Assembly (NCBI GenBank): GCA_009617715.1
Contig: VTFK01000072.1
Coordinates: 1,426,001-1,490,000 of the forward strand
Origin: Plectrocnemia conspersa
Lineage: Eukaryota; Arthropoda; Insecta; Trichoptera; Polycentropodidae
DNA length: 64,000 nucleotides
Direction: 5' to 3'
Shown here one piece after another: positions 1 to 10,135 of the stretch. The position numbers and the translations under genes were made by a program. Every line of letters starts with the position of its first letter. Position 1 is the stretch's first letter. The notes beneath the pieces are model-generated. The model searched no databases. It was not told the DNA's origin and was given only the letters and a program-made list of their open reading frames with translations.

Positions 1-1190
1 GTTTTAATTGATTTGCGGTTTCGATAAAACAAACATAACCTATTATTTTATTATTTTTCTTAGAATTATATTATACTAAAATGACTAGACAGGATTTAAC
101 AGTGCTGTCCGGCATTATTAATTATTTTTTAAAATGCCGTTTTTTGCATTATTTTTCACTAGAATGCCTTAAGAAAAATATATAAACAGACTCACAGATG
201 AACATCTTGATAATTACATTCAAATGGCTGAATGCCAGTCTTCCCACTGTTTTTTTTTTATGAAATTGTGTAATAATAAATATTTCATCCACAAATTGCA
301 CATTAATGAAGCTAACCACTAATTCATGTCATTGTGAATAAAGCCATCCTGTTACAATGGAACAATTTCTTCGTTAAAATTGACCAAAAATCTAAAAATG
401 TATTTATTATACAAAAAACAAAGATTCTACACCCACTGCGAATTATATAAATTGAACAAAGAATCATAGAACTGAACTTCTCTCATTCCTGAATGGTATA
501 TTAAAGTTGGCATTAAATAGAGTACACATTTTATGCTTTTTTATTAATTTTATTTTCTGTACAATAAATTCAACATAATACTCGTGACTAATAACTTTTC
601 TCAAGCTTGAGAAAGTTGAAGAGATTGGACCCTAAAACAAAAACTTATCATAGATTGATGAGAATTTTTGTAATATTCCATTTATAAAAACTTGTTTACT
701 AACGTCTAACGGATTGCAATAAAAAAAGGAATAAAACATATTCGAAACAGAATGGTCACATAATTATCACAAATTTATGTATAAATAATTCCTTGAAAAA
801 CCATAAAAGTTTTTATAAGTGCAATTCATAATGCATTACGTCGGGCGGCAATTTTTCAAGACTGTTTTCGTCATAATTTCATGTAAGATCAAAAAATATT
901 GCAAATATATTAACCTACCATTTAATATTGTATGATTTATAGAACACATTAACGCAAGCAGTTAAAGCTATTGCAGAACACATAATTCTGGAAAAAATAT
1001 GATATTGAAAATATTGGAAATGCTTGGAATAAAATTTCATAATTATCATAATCACAATTTTATTTAACAAAACATTTCTTGAATATGTTTTTAGAATTAT
1101 TATTTTAATTTTAAGCTCTTAACCATTAGTCAGAAGAGCTATCTCTTCATTGGCTATATAAACCTATAATATCGATTAACTTGTATCTAT
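1..1190. other. AT-rich stretch without recognisable gene
   Basis: Low-complexity AT-rich sequence with many stop codons in all frames. I see no exon-like segment, RNA gene, terminal repeat or transposase fragment here. Confidence 0.7.
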
Positions 1191-1194
1191 AATT

Positions 1195-1610
1195 TAATGG
1201 GACATACTGTGTACGGATACAATGTTCTCATTCGATCGGATTATGTCATCCATTGTGGCCGGTCTAAAAAAGGCCATTCTAGGCAAGATCTTAACGAGAT
1301 GCGCAGGTGTCGTAGAAGATATTCAAATCAATTATGGTTAACTATTGGATGCGGTGATTACAGTCTCGACAGGAAACGCTGATTGGTGCATGGGCGTGTG
1401 ATTGAAGGGTTTCACGTACCAGAAGAGACTTTTCCACGCCTGAAGAGCATTTGATTGGTGTTTTCAGCTGCGAAATTGTACGGTGCAATGTCGTCGGAAC
1501 AATCGGCTTAAGAACCGTGAGATCGGTTGCAATTATAAAATGGCACATATGGGTGCCCAAGACAGTTAACCTTTTGCACTCGCGCAATGCATTCCGAGAA
1601 TCCTTGAATT
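1195..1610. other. GC-richer unique block, possible conserved noncoding element
   Basis: Base composition rises clearly above the AT-rich flanks. Two short opposed reading frames (61 and 81 codons) overlap here, which is what elevated GC produces by chance; neither resembles a known protein. No repeat partner was found in the window. It could be an old regulatory element or a diverged exon; I cannot choose between them. Confidence 0.3.
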
Positions 1611-1879
1611 TTGTACTTAATTTTTTATAGAGTTTATAAAGTTAGCTAACTATGTTTATCATATCTAATAAAGCAGTATAAATGTTTATAGTACTGTAAT
1701 ATAATATATAGAAATTATAAGATTAAAATAAATATCAGAAATCGACTTTAACAATTTATTATTATAATTATATTTAAACGATACATATTTAATCTTCGAG
1801 ATAGTATTTTTTTATGAGAGCAATTTAAACTATATTGACTATGTATATGAGATGTAACTTTTTTGTTAAAAAAATATTT

Positions 1880-2180
1880 ATATACAATAACGAGAAGGGT
1901 AATTTACAACCACGACTCGGCGTATATTATAACGACCAACCTAGTGCCAACCGGCTCGGCCTGTTGTTGACCCGTAATGGTTTTCTTGCACCTGGGTTTC
2001 CTCGAGATCTCAATAGGCTGGTAAGGCATCCGCCTCTAAAATGGCAATACTAACTCCAATCGGGAATACGATCCCGTAATGCATCTTAGGAATGTGCGGA
2101 GAAACACAATGGTCACTCATGCGTGGTTACTGTTCGGTTATATAGCCAAAGCTCACTATACCACTACAAGTTTCATTATT
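1880..2180 (+). repeat. Possible tRNA-derived SINE or SINE-like repeat
   Basis: Around 2005-2085 the sequence resembles a decayed tRNA: an A-box-like segment (GGCTGGTAAGGC, near 2016), an anticodon-arm-like stretch, and a B-box-like segment (GGGAATACGATCCCG, near 2060). About 100 bases of non-tRNA body follow. The overall structure fits a tRNA-headed SINE, but no second copy was found in this window, so the assignment rests on the tRNA resemblance alone. Confidence 0.3.
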
Positions 2181-2389
2181 ACAAGGTAGAAATGTTTTAA
2201 AAAGGTTACGCAATTTAAAGTTAAAAACATTTTATATAAAAATAAAAATTACTTAAAAAAATGAATAAACTAGAAAAAAACATTGGATAATAATTTATTA
2301 CAGATAACAAATAAGTTAACCATATTACAATTGAAAAAAATACATATAAAGTATTAATATCGCCCCCTTAATAAAAACCGAAATAGTCG

Positions 2390-2470
2390 TTGTTGAGTTT
2401 AAAATCAAATAGATTCAGTATTTTTTGATATGCCAAAAAGTCCTGGGTTCGAATCCCATTTATACTTTAT
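2390..2470 (+). repeat. Isolated tRNA-like fragment with intact B box
   Basis: GGTTCGAATCC at 2446-2456 is a perfect RNA polymerase III B box inside a 4-bp T-arm (TGGG/CCCA). Upstream a D-arm-like TTGA/TCAA pair and an anticodon-arm-like TTTTT/AAAAA pair can be drawn, but no acceptor stem closes the molecule and the A box is absent. It reads as a tRNA pseudogene or a SINE head remnant, not a working tRNA. Confidence 0.3.
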
Positions 2471-2540
2471 ATCATATCTGGGAGATCGGAATTAATGATT
2501 ATTTAATATTTATAATTTCAAACGATCATTACAGACAAGG

Positions 2541-2790
2541 TTTACATAGATTTTTTTTAATCTCACGGATGAATATCGTGATGATAAATGAATGACAGTG
2601 ATTCACCGCGATGGAAAAACTTTCGATGGCTATGAAGAAATCGCTAATGCTTTCGCGGAGTATTTTTATTACGTGTTTTTGATTATTTTTTTCAAAGTGT
2701 TTATTACTGTTCGTATAATAGCCATCATGACACATAAGGAAAACCTGTCAAGTCACGATGGTCATATTTGTAATAAAAAATAAAAATAAA
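2541..2790 (+). mobile_element. Internally deleted jockey-like LINE fragment
   Basis: One frame at about 2592-2675 encodes EEIANAFAEYF, a pre-reverse-transcriptase motif that aligns with EEIADGFARYF in the large LINE copy at 10136-12110. This is followed almost at once by the family's 3' end: a segment containing GTCACGATGGTC near 2752, matching the same 3' motif of the other copies, and then an A-rich (TAAAAA)-like tail. The reverse transcriptase between these parts is missing, so this copy has lost roughly the whole catalytic region by internal deletion. It lies on the plus strand, next to and opposed to the next LINE piece. Confidence 0.65.
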
Positions 2791-2849
2791 AGCTAGGTCG
2801 CACAAAATAAATAATGAAAATTCTCAAATAATGAGCTAATTCAGCACAT

Positions 2850-3535
2850 AGAAAATATCTTACATGTGTTCAACAAAATATTCTAGGTCCCAAAAATATG
2901 CAGTTATTTATCTCTGAAAGATAGGATTTATGGCATTTTAATAAATCAATGATAATACAGCATTTGTAAAACAAAATTGCATCATTTTCAAAATCAAAAT
3001 CATTGAACATGTAATTACAATGTTCTTTAAAATTTAATTTTGTATCAACAATTACTCCTAAATCTTTTATATTATCCACTATTTCTATACTAGAGTTATT
3101 TATTACTATTTTGGTACTATTATCTAACACATTTTTATAATTAATAAACATACATTTAGTTTTATTCTCATTTAATTTAAGTACATTATTCTTTAACCAT
3201 AATTCTAATATACTTAATTCATTATTTAAATTATTTAAAATTTCTTTAATGTTATCACCTATGCAATACATTAATGTGTCATCCGCAAATAGATGAATTT
3301 TACATTTTTTCACGTTATTAACTATATCATTAATATACAAAACAAATAACAATGGTCCCAATTTAGACCCTTGTGGTACTCCATAAGACACTAATTTTTC
3401 TTCAGAATATACATTATTTATTTTAACTTTTTGTTTTCTTTTATATAAGTAATTATTAAACCATCTTAAAACTATATCACTTATACCTATACTCTCCAAT
3501 TTCTTTAACATTATTTTTCTGTCTATTCTGTTAAT
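2850..3535 (-). mobile_element. Non-LTR retrotransposon reverse transcriptase fragment
   Basis: The minus-strand frame 2870-3511 (213 codons) is the C-terminal half of a non-LTR retrotransposon reverse transcriptase. In order it shows LKKLESIGIS (after box A), the box B motif GVPQGSKLGPLLF, the catalytic box C FADDT, and box D/E with LGVIVDTKLNF. The last ~45 residues no longer match the family, consistent with a deletion, and stops follow. The 5' side is cut at about 3530, before the box A aspartate, so the copy is dead. It is a different subfamily from the LINE at 10-12 kb. The jockey/CR1-like group is my best placement; the exact clade needs a tree. Confidence 0.9.
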
Positions 3536-3539
3536 AATA

Positions 3540-4120
3540 AAAAATCTGTAGAAGTAAAATAATGTAACATTGTCTATTTTTACGAAACATATTTAAAACT
3601 TTAGATACATTTCTCTCTTTTAAATCGGTACTTTTCGGATTACTTTAGTATTTTACAACGTTGTGTTATAAGGTAAAATATATATACTAATTAAAGCAAT
3701 ATCGTTTCAATATATCCACAGAATTTACATTATCACAGCGCCAGTCGTATTTAATTACTTCAGTGAAGTTAACCTTGCGTTTCTTTATTGCAAGCAATAT
3801 ATTTATCCGTTTAAAGAACTCTACGTAAAAGGATTCTCATGCACGCAAAGAGAACTCCTGTGAGATTTGAAAATTGGATTCGTAGAAGCTATCACATGGT
3901 AATGTCTACAAACACATATCCACGTATGTATATACATACGATCGAAACACTCGTTTTAATTTCGTGGAATGTCGACGTATAGGGAATTTTCTCGTACAGA
4001 AACAAATTATCTCCACGTCGTATTATTTCCCTGGGACGGTTATACCCTTTGACAAATAGTAATATATTATATTATCACCAGATCTGTGTAACACATAATC
4101 GTACGATGAGAGATAAAAGT
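3540..4120. other. AT-rich region, possible 3' UTR of the 4124-4262 exon
   Basis: No open frame of note. On the minus strand an AATAAA hexamer lies at 3784-3789, about 335 bases past the stop codon of the candidate exon at 4124-4262, so this stretch could be its 3' untranslated region. The hexamer is common by chance in AT-rich DNA, so this is weak. Confidence 0.25.
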
Positions 4121-4123
4121 AAT

Positions 4124-4262
4124 TTATTCTATTGGATCTTGGTACATTCGACTCTCGGCTATGTTAGCTTCCATAATTGGTTTTCTTAACCAACCGCCAA
4201 AGAGTCGACTCAAAAAGTCGTCCTGTTTATCTTCCTCGAAGGGTGACGATAGTAATCGAAAT
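4124..4262 (-). CDS. Candidate terminal coding exon, protein not recognised
   Basis: On the minus strand a frame runs from a splice-acceptor-like AATAG (AG at 4263-4264) to a TAA at 4124-4126, coding 45 residues after one leading base. The peptide is compositionally normal for protein and unusual for this AT-rich DNA: an acidic run (FEEDKQDDF), then FLSRLFGGWLRKP, and an end rich in Glu/Asp (SRMYQDPIE). The frame stays open a little upstream of the acceptor, so the exon start is not certain. I do not recognise the family. It could be the last exon of a minus-strand gene whose earlier exons lie upstream (candidates at 20.1 and 32.9 kb); entry phase requires two bases from the preceding exon. 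Chance is a real alternative for an ORF this short. Confidence 0.35.
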
Positions 4263-4264
4263 CT

Positions 4265-5305
4265 ATTTTTATAAAATAATAAACTAATACGTCCAATACT
4301 GTTACTTCTCAAGTCATAACAAATAATACTTTAATTAAAATATGAAGTGTAATATAATAAATTATATACAATATACTTAATAGTGTAATAAAGCTCTTTA
4401 GTATCAATTTAGATATACTTATTTATCGAGTTTTATTATTAATTTAAAATCTGATTAAATACTGCCATTTACATTTATTTCCTACCCATTTAAATTTTAA
4501 TACTTAATTATACGTTTGATCGAGTTATTGTATATAATCTATATTTTTTCACTGGATAAAGCGAAAGATAAAACACATACACGACGCGAATAATTAATCG
4601 TTCTATAATCATACCAGCATCGGTGTATCGCATAACAATTTTGAACGTTTTTCCATAAGTGCATAATTGCAATGTTGGCTGGCTGTCAGCATGTAAATAT
4701 ATATATTATTGATTCGTGCAAAATCCTGACCGCTCGGTCGCTAATCTTTATGGATTCTGCATGCGTTGTGGGCAGGAACTGCAACGAAGCAGTTTTGCTT
4801 CTTCCCTATAGAAGATACTAGGGCAGCAAAGGAGTTCACGCCAGAGCTTGCGGTACAAAAGTTGAACTTAATATTATGTATAATGTAAACACTTTACAAC
4901 GAATTTGCGAGTTTATCTCAGCCAAAGCTATGAATAAGCAAACTTCCGAGTAAAGCATCGCTCATGCACCCAAGATTGTTTTTTATTAGTTTTTGTTAGT
5001 AGTCGATAATGAGGTTTGGTTAAAAAATGCTATTGGCTTCATTTTTGACCGTATGCCGTACAATTGCTGATCACGTGTCTTATAATGATATAATTTTCCG
5101 CACGATTGCACACTGAAATTCGTTCGTAGTCAGTTAATTGGTGAGACTGGCTCTGGAATCTATGCTTAGCAACAATGAATTTTGTCATAAAATATAAGTG
5201 CATGCTGTAAAACTGAGTTTATAATGTATATTTAATATTTGCTTAACACAAAACTAGAAACAATTACTTTCAATCAAGTTTTAAATTAGACCATTAAAAA
5301 ACAGG
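4265..5305. other. Intergenic or intronic DNA with a small GC-richer block
   Basis: Mostly AT-rich. A GC-richer patch at 4690-4880 holds a minus-strand frame ending at 4741, with several cysteines (FCTASSGVNSFAALVSSIGK is part of it), but no convincing splice sites bound it. I do not call it a gene. Confidence 0.4.
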
Positions 5306-5308
5306 TCA

Positions 5309-5640
5309 GAATGGCGTAGTCTGAAAGATCTAAACTTGTAACCCAGAGATTTTGGGTTTGAGTAACGGCAGCGGCTTCGAATTTATGTTTATAAAATTTC
5401 AATTTTATTAAAACCAGCTGCAGCTGCAAGTGACATAAATTGATTATAAATTAAAATACACAAAATAAGTTATAATTATGTATATGTCACCAATTTCTAG
5501 ACTGAAAATTCAGGTGGGGAATACTTAGTTGTATGTATTTATCATGTCTGATTGGCTTACCCAATTAGTACAGATATACTTTGTTGTAAAGCATTGAAAT
5601 TATAACGAAATATTAATAAAAAAAAATTACAAATAAATAT
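5309..5640 (+). mobile_element. tRNA-derived SINE, copy 1
   Basis: The first ~70 bases are tRNA-like: A box TGGCGTAGTCTG near 5313, an anticodon arm with loop CTTGTAA (a Thr-UGU-like anticodon), and a degenerate B box GGGTTTGAGTAAC. A ~250-base body follows, ending in an A-rich tail near 5620. The body aligns with a second copy at 26185-26455 (shared blocks: AACGGCA..CGAATTT, AGCTGCAG, TTGTATGTATTTAT, ATGTCTGAT, GTACAGAT). Two diverged copies plus a pol III-type head support a SINE family. Confidence 0.75.
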
Positions 5641-6560
5641 ATTAAATAAACGGTAAACTTTTTAAATTTAAAAAAATATTGATAACGCTAAGACTAATTA
5701 TTATGGCATTTCTGTTTGTTTATAAAAACGTCAAATTCCTTGCAATAACTTTTTAGAATATAATTAAATATTGAAGAATCGTTTTTCCGAATAATTAAGG
5801 TAAGTTTTTAGTCAGTATTAACATAATGTTATTTATTTGTGTTATTATTTAAATATTATTAACGATTCAATTGCTTGATTCAGTCATTTTTGATAAGAAA
5901 TAGTGATGATAAAAATTCAGTTTTACTTTAAATATTTTTGTAAAAACGCTGACGGGTAATTTCCATATTTGTGGTGGGTTGATTATATCATATAAGACAC
6001 ATTTTGAATTAAAACAGGTAAAAAAGGAATATGGACTATCAATTATTATTTATTTTTTGGAAACATTTTAAAATCAATATCATATAGTTCGAAAATCTAA
6101 TCAACATGAGAAAAATATTTACTTATCATTAAATATTTTAACTATTTTGTCAGGAATCTAGTTAACCCAATTTACATAGATTTTTTTTAAAGCATTTGAT
6201 AGTAAAATATGAAATATTATTACTGAAACTGAAATTAGTGAGAAAAATTTGTAATAACAGAAAATACGGTCAAATCAATCCCGGGCGAATTCAAGTTATA
6301 AAACTAGTATTATATATGTTTAACTATAATATATATATATTTTTCAATTTTTGACCAAAAACTATGGGTAATTTGAAAACAACCGTTTTTTAATACTAGG
6401 TTTAAATTTGAACACGAAATTTTTAATAAATATTTTAATTAATTTGTAAGAAACAAAAATAATGAAATCTTCAAAAATTCTTGATTTTGATAAAAAGGAA
6501 TTTTCTACTAAAATCAAGTTGCTCCATAATTCTACGGTTTTATTAAGGTGCGGGCAAAAC
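5641..6560. other. AT-rich stretch, nothing recognised
   Basis: Very AT-rich, poly-T and poly-A runs, stops in all frames. No feature identified. Confidence 0.6.
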
Positions 6561-6564
6561 CTGT

Positions 6565-6730
6565 AATATTTTTCCTAAATTATTTATTTTCCATATTTTT
6601 CTACAATTATTATCTGTGTTTTAAATTGTTTTATCTGATCCAAAAAATATTTTTCCTAAATTATATATTATCCATATTTTTTTACAATTATTATCTATGT
6701 ATTATTAATTTTTTTATCTGATCCAAAAAA
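6565..6730. repeat. Two-copy tandem duplication, period about 81 bp
   Basis: The unit beginning AATATTTTTCCTAAATTAT at 6565 recurs at 6646, and the unit end TTTTATCTGATCCAAAAA recurs likewise. The two copies differ by scattered substitutions, so the duplication is not recent. AT-rich, no coding potential. Confidence 0.85.
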
Positions 6731-6789
6731 AATGTATTTTTAGAAGAAAAAAAATATTTAATGTCGTTTTATGTATTCGTTTTTGTAAA

Positions 6790-7500
6790 ATATTTTTTCA
6801 TCTAAAAATTGTTACAAGGATTTAAGTAGATTAAAGTCGTTTGAGGCAATGGCTGAAGAATACGGCGGGTGAGAAATGAGTTTTCAAGAAAATCCATTGA
6901 TTTTTCTTTCATATTCTTGAATAAAATTAGCCTTTTTTAATGTATAAGGGAAGGTATTTTTGGAAGGTCTGAATCGCTTTTAAACGAATTAGCTCACCCC
7001 ACTATGTGTATGTCATAATTGTCTGACTTTAATATAATAACTCATAATGAATTATGCTTTTAGTATTTCACCAAATGCATACCATTATTTTATTGGGGTG
7101 TAATCCTCTTCTCGGGGTTGAAATTGGGGGTTGATTGGCATCCAACCACTGCCTTTTACGTCGCGTGTTAAAGTAAAAGATCCACTTCTTATCTTTAGTC
7201 ACAATTCGACTCATAAATATTTCTTTCTGTACTAGAATTATTAATATTGGCATATTGAGATTCGCTGTGCGAGGTTTTTCTCAGACAATTTATAAGATAT
7301 CCATATTCTGTAAATTAATACCTTTTAAACTTTTATATCTGTTTAAATATCTATGAACTGATGTAGGCAAAACGTTAAGCTTTTGTACTAGTTTCTTTAT
7401 TATTAATCTTGGACTTGTTTTAATAGCACGAATAACCCCTAAAGACTACCGCCTTTACTTAAATATTCAATATCAAAATTCCCGAAACGAAATTTTTAGA
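6790..7500 (-). pseudogene. Mariner-type transposase relic
   Basis: Read on the minus strand, segments fall in the order of a mariner transposase. Near 7350-7440 is a helix-turn-helix-like piece (KKLVQKLNVLPTSVHRYL). At 7068-7253 is the first catalytic block RIVTKDKKWIFYFN, then RKRQWLDANQPP, PRRGLHPNKIMVCIW, and past a stop SIIHYELLY and SQTI. Near 6840-6880 is the C-terminal block HPPYSSAIASNDFNLLKSL, corresponding to the family's HPPYSPDLAPSDYHLF. The first and third catalytic aspartates are therefore still visible, but the block carrying the second (HDNARPH in the family) is not, and several stops interrupt the frame. Element ends were not found. A dead, internally deleted mariner copy. 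Confidence 0.88.
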
Positions 7501-8164
7501 ACCACATTTGAAACTCATAAAGCATAATATAGCTTAACTGAGATAATTTTATCTCCAATGCTATTGTTGATTTAGGATTGAAAATATCGAAACAAAAAAT
7601 ATCCCGTTACTAAATAGAATCATCAATACGACTACTGTTAAGAATTGTGAAATTATCGTTGAATGTAAGAAAAAATCGACAAATTTTAATTGGTACCAGA
7701 GTATTATAATTAAAATGTATACATATATATATATATAGTGTTAGTTTTATATATCTTGTAATATAGAATTTTAATTATTCACAAAGCTCCACCGTAATAA
7801 TTTCGAATGATATTTTCCTGACATGCATATTTTTTGCCATTCTTTAATAATTCCAGAAGGATGTTTTTATTTAAAATGTTTACTATGTAAGGCAAAATTT
7901 TATGGTCCTTATGCATCGATATTTTTTCAATTTTTTTTACTGTCGTCAGTTTTTGCACATACCAATTAATTTATACAACGTAATTCTAAATATAATGTTG
8001 CATGCTTGTGCACACGAAATATTCCTGTGTAATTTCATTTACGAATTTAACTTAATGTTTCATGACAATGATTGTAATATGTTAAAAAAAATATTATTTG
8101 TTCATTATTGATCATGAAATAAAATAAGCGAATATGTAAATCAGTTAAGTTTAACATACGTTCA
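7501..8164. other. AT-rich stretch, nothing recognised
   Basis: AT-rich flank of the mariner relic, with a short TA run near 7725. The 69-codon frame at 7902-8111 is rich in Phe, Tyr, Ile and Asn, as expected of AT-rich noncoding DNA. Confidence 0.6.
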
Positions 8165-8665
8165 TTTAGAGCAGCACCCCATTTATACAATACAAAGGCG
8201 ACAATCTTCGCCTAGTTAGATCGTTAGGCAAACCTTTAACGACACTCCTTATTCACACGCGTAGCCATACGTGGTCATTGTTAGAATTACGCCGATTTCC
8301 CACCTAGGTCTATCCTAGTCTAGCGAGCGCAATCCCGTCCGCATAACAAACGACTAGGAAGTCTTATATAAATTACGGTGCCCGCCTGATCGATCGCCCG
8401 TTGTGTCGGCCAGACGTCCGCGGCATTTGTATGCCGACACTCGGTTGATCCGGACCTTTGCAGACACACATACACGTAGGGAATAGAGAGGGAGGTGGCA
8501 TTTGCAGAAGGCGACGTGTTGCAGAAGAAGCATCGCAGAGAACCTGCTCGTCCGTATTCTGAACACGCGTCTATCAACTGTTTGCCGATGTCCCGCTTCG
8601 GTTGGTGCTCGGTCAGCCGTTGTGAGCAGCCGCTGCCCATCCCCATAAGCAACTAGAGCTTCTCA
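8165..8665. promoter_or_regulatory. CpG-containing GC-rich block with TATA-like site
   Basis: A 500-bp block clearly richer in G, C and CpG than its surroundings. On the plus strand TATATAAA lies at 8365-8372, with GC-rich sequence starting downstream, a layout compatible with a core promoter. No insect initiator consensus was found at the expected +1, and no confident coding exon follows. The overlapping minus-strand frames (70-110 codons) do not look like protein. It may be a promoter, a first exon or a conserved noncoding element. Confidence 0.25.
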
Positions 8666-9055
8666 AACCATCAATGGTGTGAATCCCGTAGCGTCTTATT
8701 CTAAAATTTACCTTTACTATGATAATCATAAATGAGTACAGTGTATAGTCCCCAACACGATAGCATAGCATAGAGTTAAAGAAAAATGGAAGATCGGTCT
8801 TAAACAATATTTTTGTTGTCATAGAACGCACAGAAAAGGCGTTCTGGCACCTTTTTTTATGAAAGATTATTTGAAAATAATTTGGTTTCTCTGGCGTACG
8901 ACGAGGTTGCTGTGATGTTAGGGTGTAAAAGTGGATTAATTGCTGTCAGAACGTTTTTTTTAATATTTTGTCATTTTGCTGTCCAGAAAACTTCATGAAT
9001 AAATATATTTAAATCAATAAACTATGCTTCGGCAAATAATAGTCGCGAGTTGCAT
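8666..9055. other. Unassigned sequence upstream of the hAT relic
   Basis: Moderately AT-rich. The latter part may belong to the hAT element that is recognisable from about 9060, but I see no conserved transposase block or terminal repeat here. Confidence 0.4.
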
Positions 9056-9059
9056 TTAT

Positions 9060-9530
9060 ATGCAGAATGACTTGGAACTGAGCTGCTGAAAATTGGAAGA
9101 GTTTGAAATATTTTATACAAAATTGAAAGTCAATCGAAAAAAATTGCTTGATAGCAAAGACGAAGAGTTGGCGTTCAAAAACATTGGCCTGAATATGTAA
9201 ATATTCAACTGACGTTTTGAGTAGTGGAAATTAGACACTATAACTAAATTAAAGAGAAATAATTTGTGGAAAATAGATATTCAGAAAAATTGTTGCATCT
9301 GATATGTACTCTGAATATAATTCCCATTTCTTGAAGTGACTGTGAACGTGGGTTTTCGCAGATGAATCTATAACAATTGCCATCCAAACAAGAGCTTTGT
9401 TGAAGACTATGTTAATTTCAACACTTTTGTTCAATAAACTTTTCTGACCACCCCTGACATTTTTCGATTTTTAAAAGTACGTTGATCTGTATTTAGTCAG
9501 AGGACGACATTCTGTCGAAAAGATTTGTCG
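9060..9530 (+). pseudogene. hAT-type transposase relic, C-terminal part (KIAA1586-like group)
   Basis: Plus-strand translation in two alternating frames gives the C-terminal dimerisation region of a hAT-derived transposase. Blocks in order: HWPEY near 9180, TLNIIPIS then SDCERGFSQMNL near 9315-9375, and, after a frameshift, RALLKTMLISTLLFNKLF, PPLTFFDF and KYVDLYLVRGRHS near 9390-9510. The CERGFSQMN and PPL..F signatures are characteristic of the KIAA1586/ZMYM-like branch of hAT proteins. At least two frameshifts and several stops make it non-functional. No terminal repeats were found. Confidence 0.85.
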
Positions 9531-10130
9531 GACGAGAATTAGACAAAACTTTGGAATTTACTATGAACATTTATTTTTAATACAATAAATTAAATTAATA
9601 AATATTTTTTAATAAAAGATAAACAACCACCAGGTTTTAGATTTAGAGTATCTATAAATAGCACCTTTTTAGTGAACCTGAGTTTATTTGTAATGAATAG
9701 AACGTCAAATCGTTAACATAGTTCTGGAAATAGTATGACATTTATAAAGCTGTTTATAATATAAGTAATGCCCAGAATGAAATTTTAATATTCACCATAA
9801 TTAAAGTAATAAGCTTACCCCACAGTTGGTCTAAGATAATATAAAACTGAAAAAGTGAATCTTAATAAGAACTGAATCTAAACATGGAAGAAGATTTGGT
9901 TTTTAACGAAATTAAGCAAATAAGATTTGATACAACTTGAGAACTAGAGAAAACAATATTTTTTATAGAAGAACAGCAAAAAATGTGCAACAAAATAATT
10001 TTTGCTTTTAACGTACCACAGCAAAAACCAAGAGCCTTAAGAATATTTTCAAAACATGACTGCCTGTTATATGTAAATTTGATCGAAAAGCGTGGTTGAC
10101 TAAAGAATTTTAATCATTTTATGGAAGAGG
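9531..10130. other. AT-rich stretch between hAT relic and LINE
   Basis: AT-rich with no feature I can name. It may contain further decayed parts of the neighbouring hAT element. Confidence 0.4.
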
Positions 10131-10135
10131 TAGAA

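Noticed and set aside
2390..2470. Functional tRNA gene
   Set aside because: B box and T-arm are good, but no acceptor stem forms and there is no A box.
2541..6190. Identical 20-mer TTTACATAGATTTTTTTTAA at 2541 and 6171
   Set aside because: Low-complexity T-run with a short specific part; flanks do not align, so chance or trivial repeat.
8320..8652. 110-codon minus-strand frame
   Set aside because: Overlapping frame of 70 codons on the same strand and no recognisable motif; no splice sites of note.
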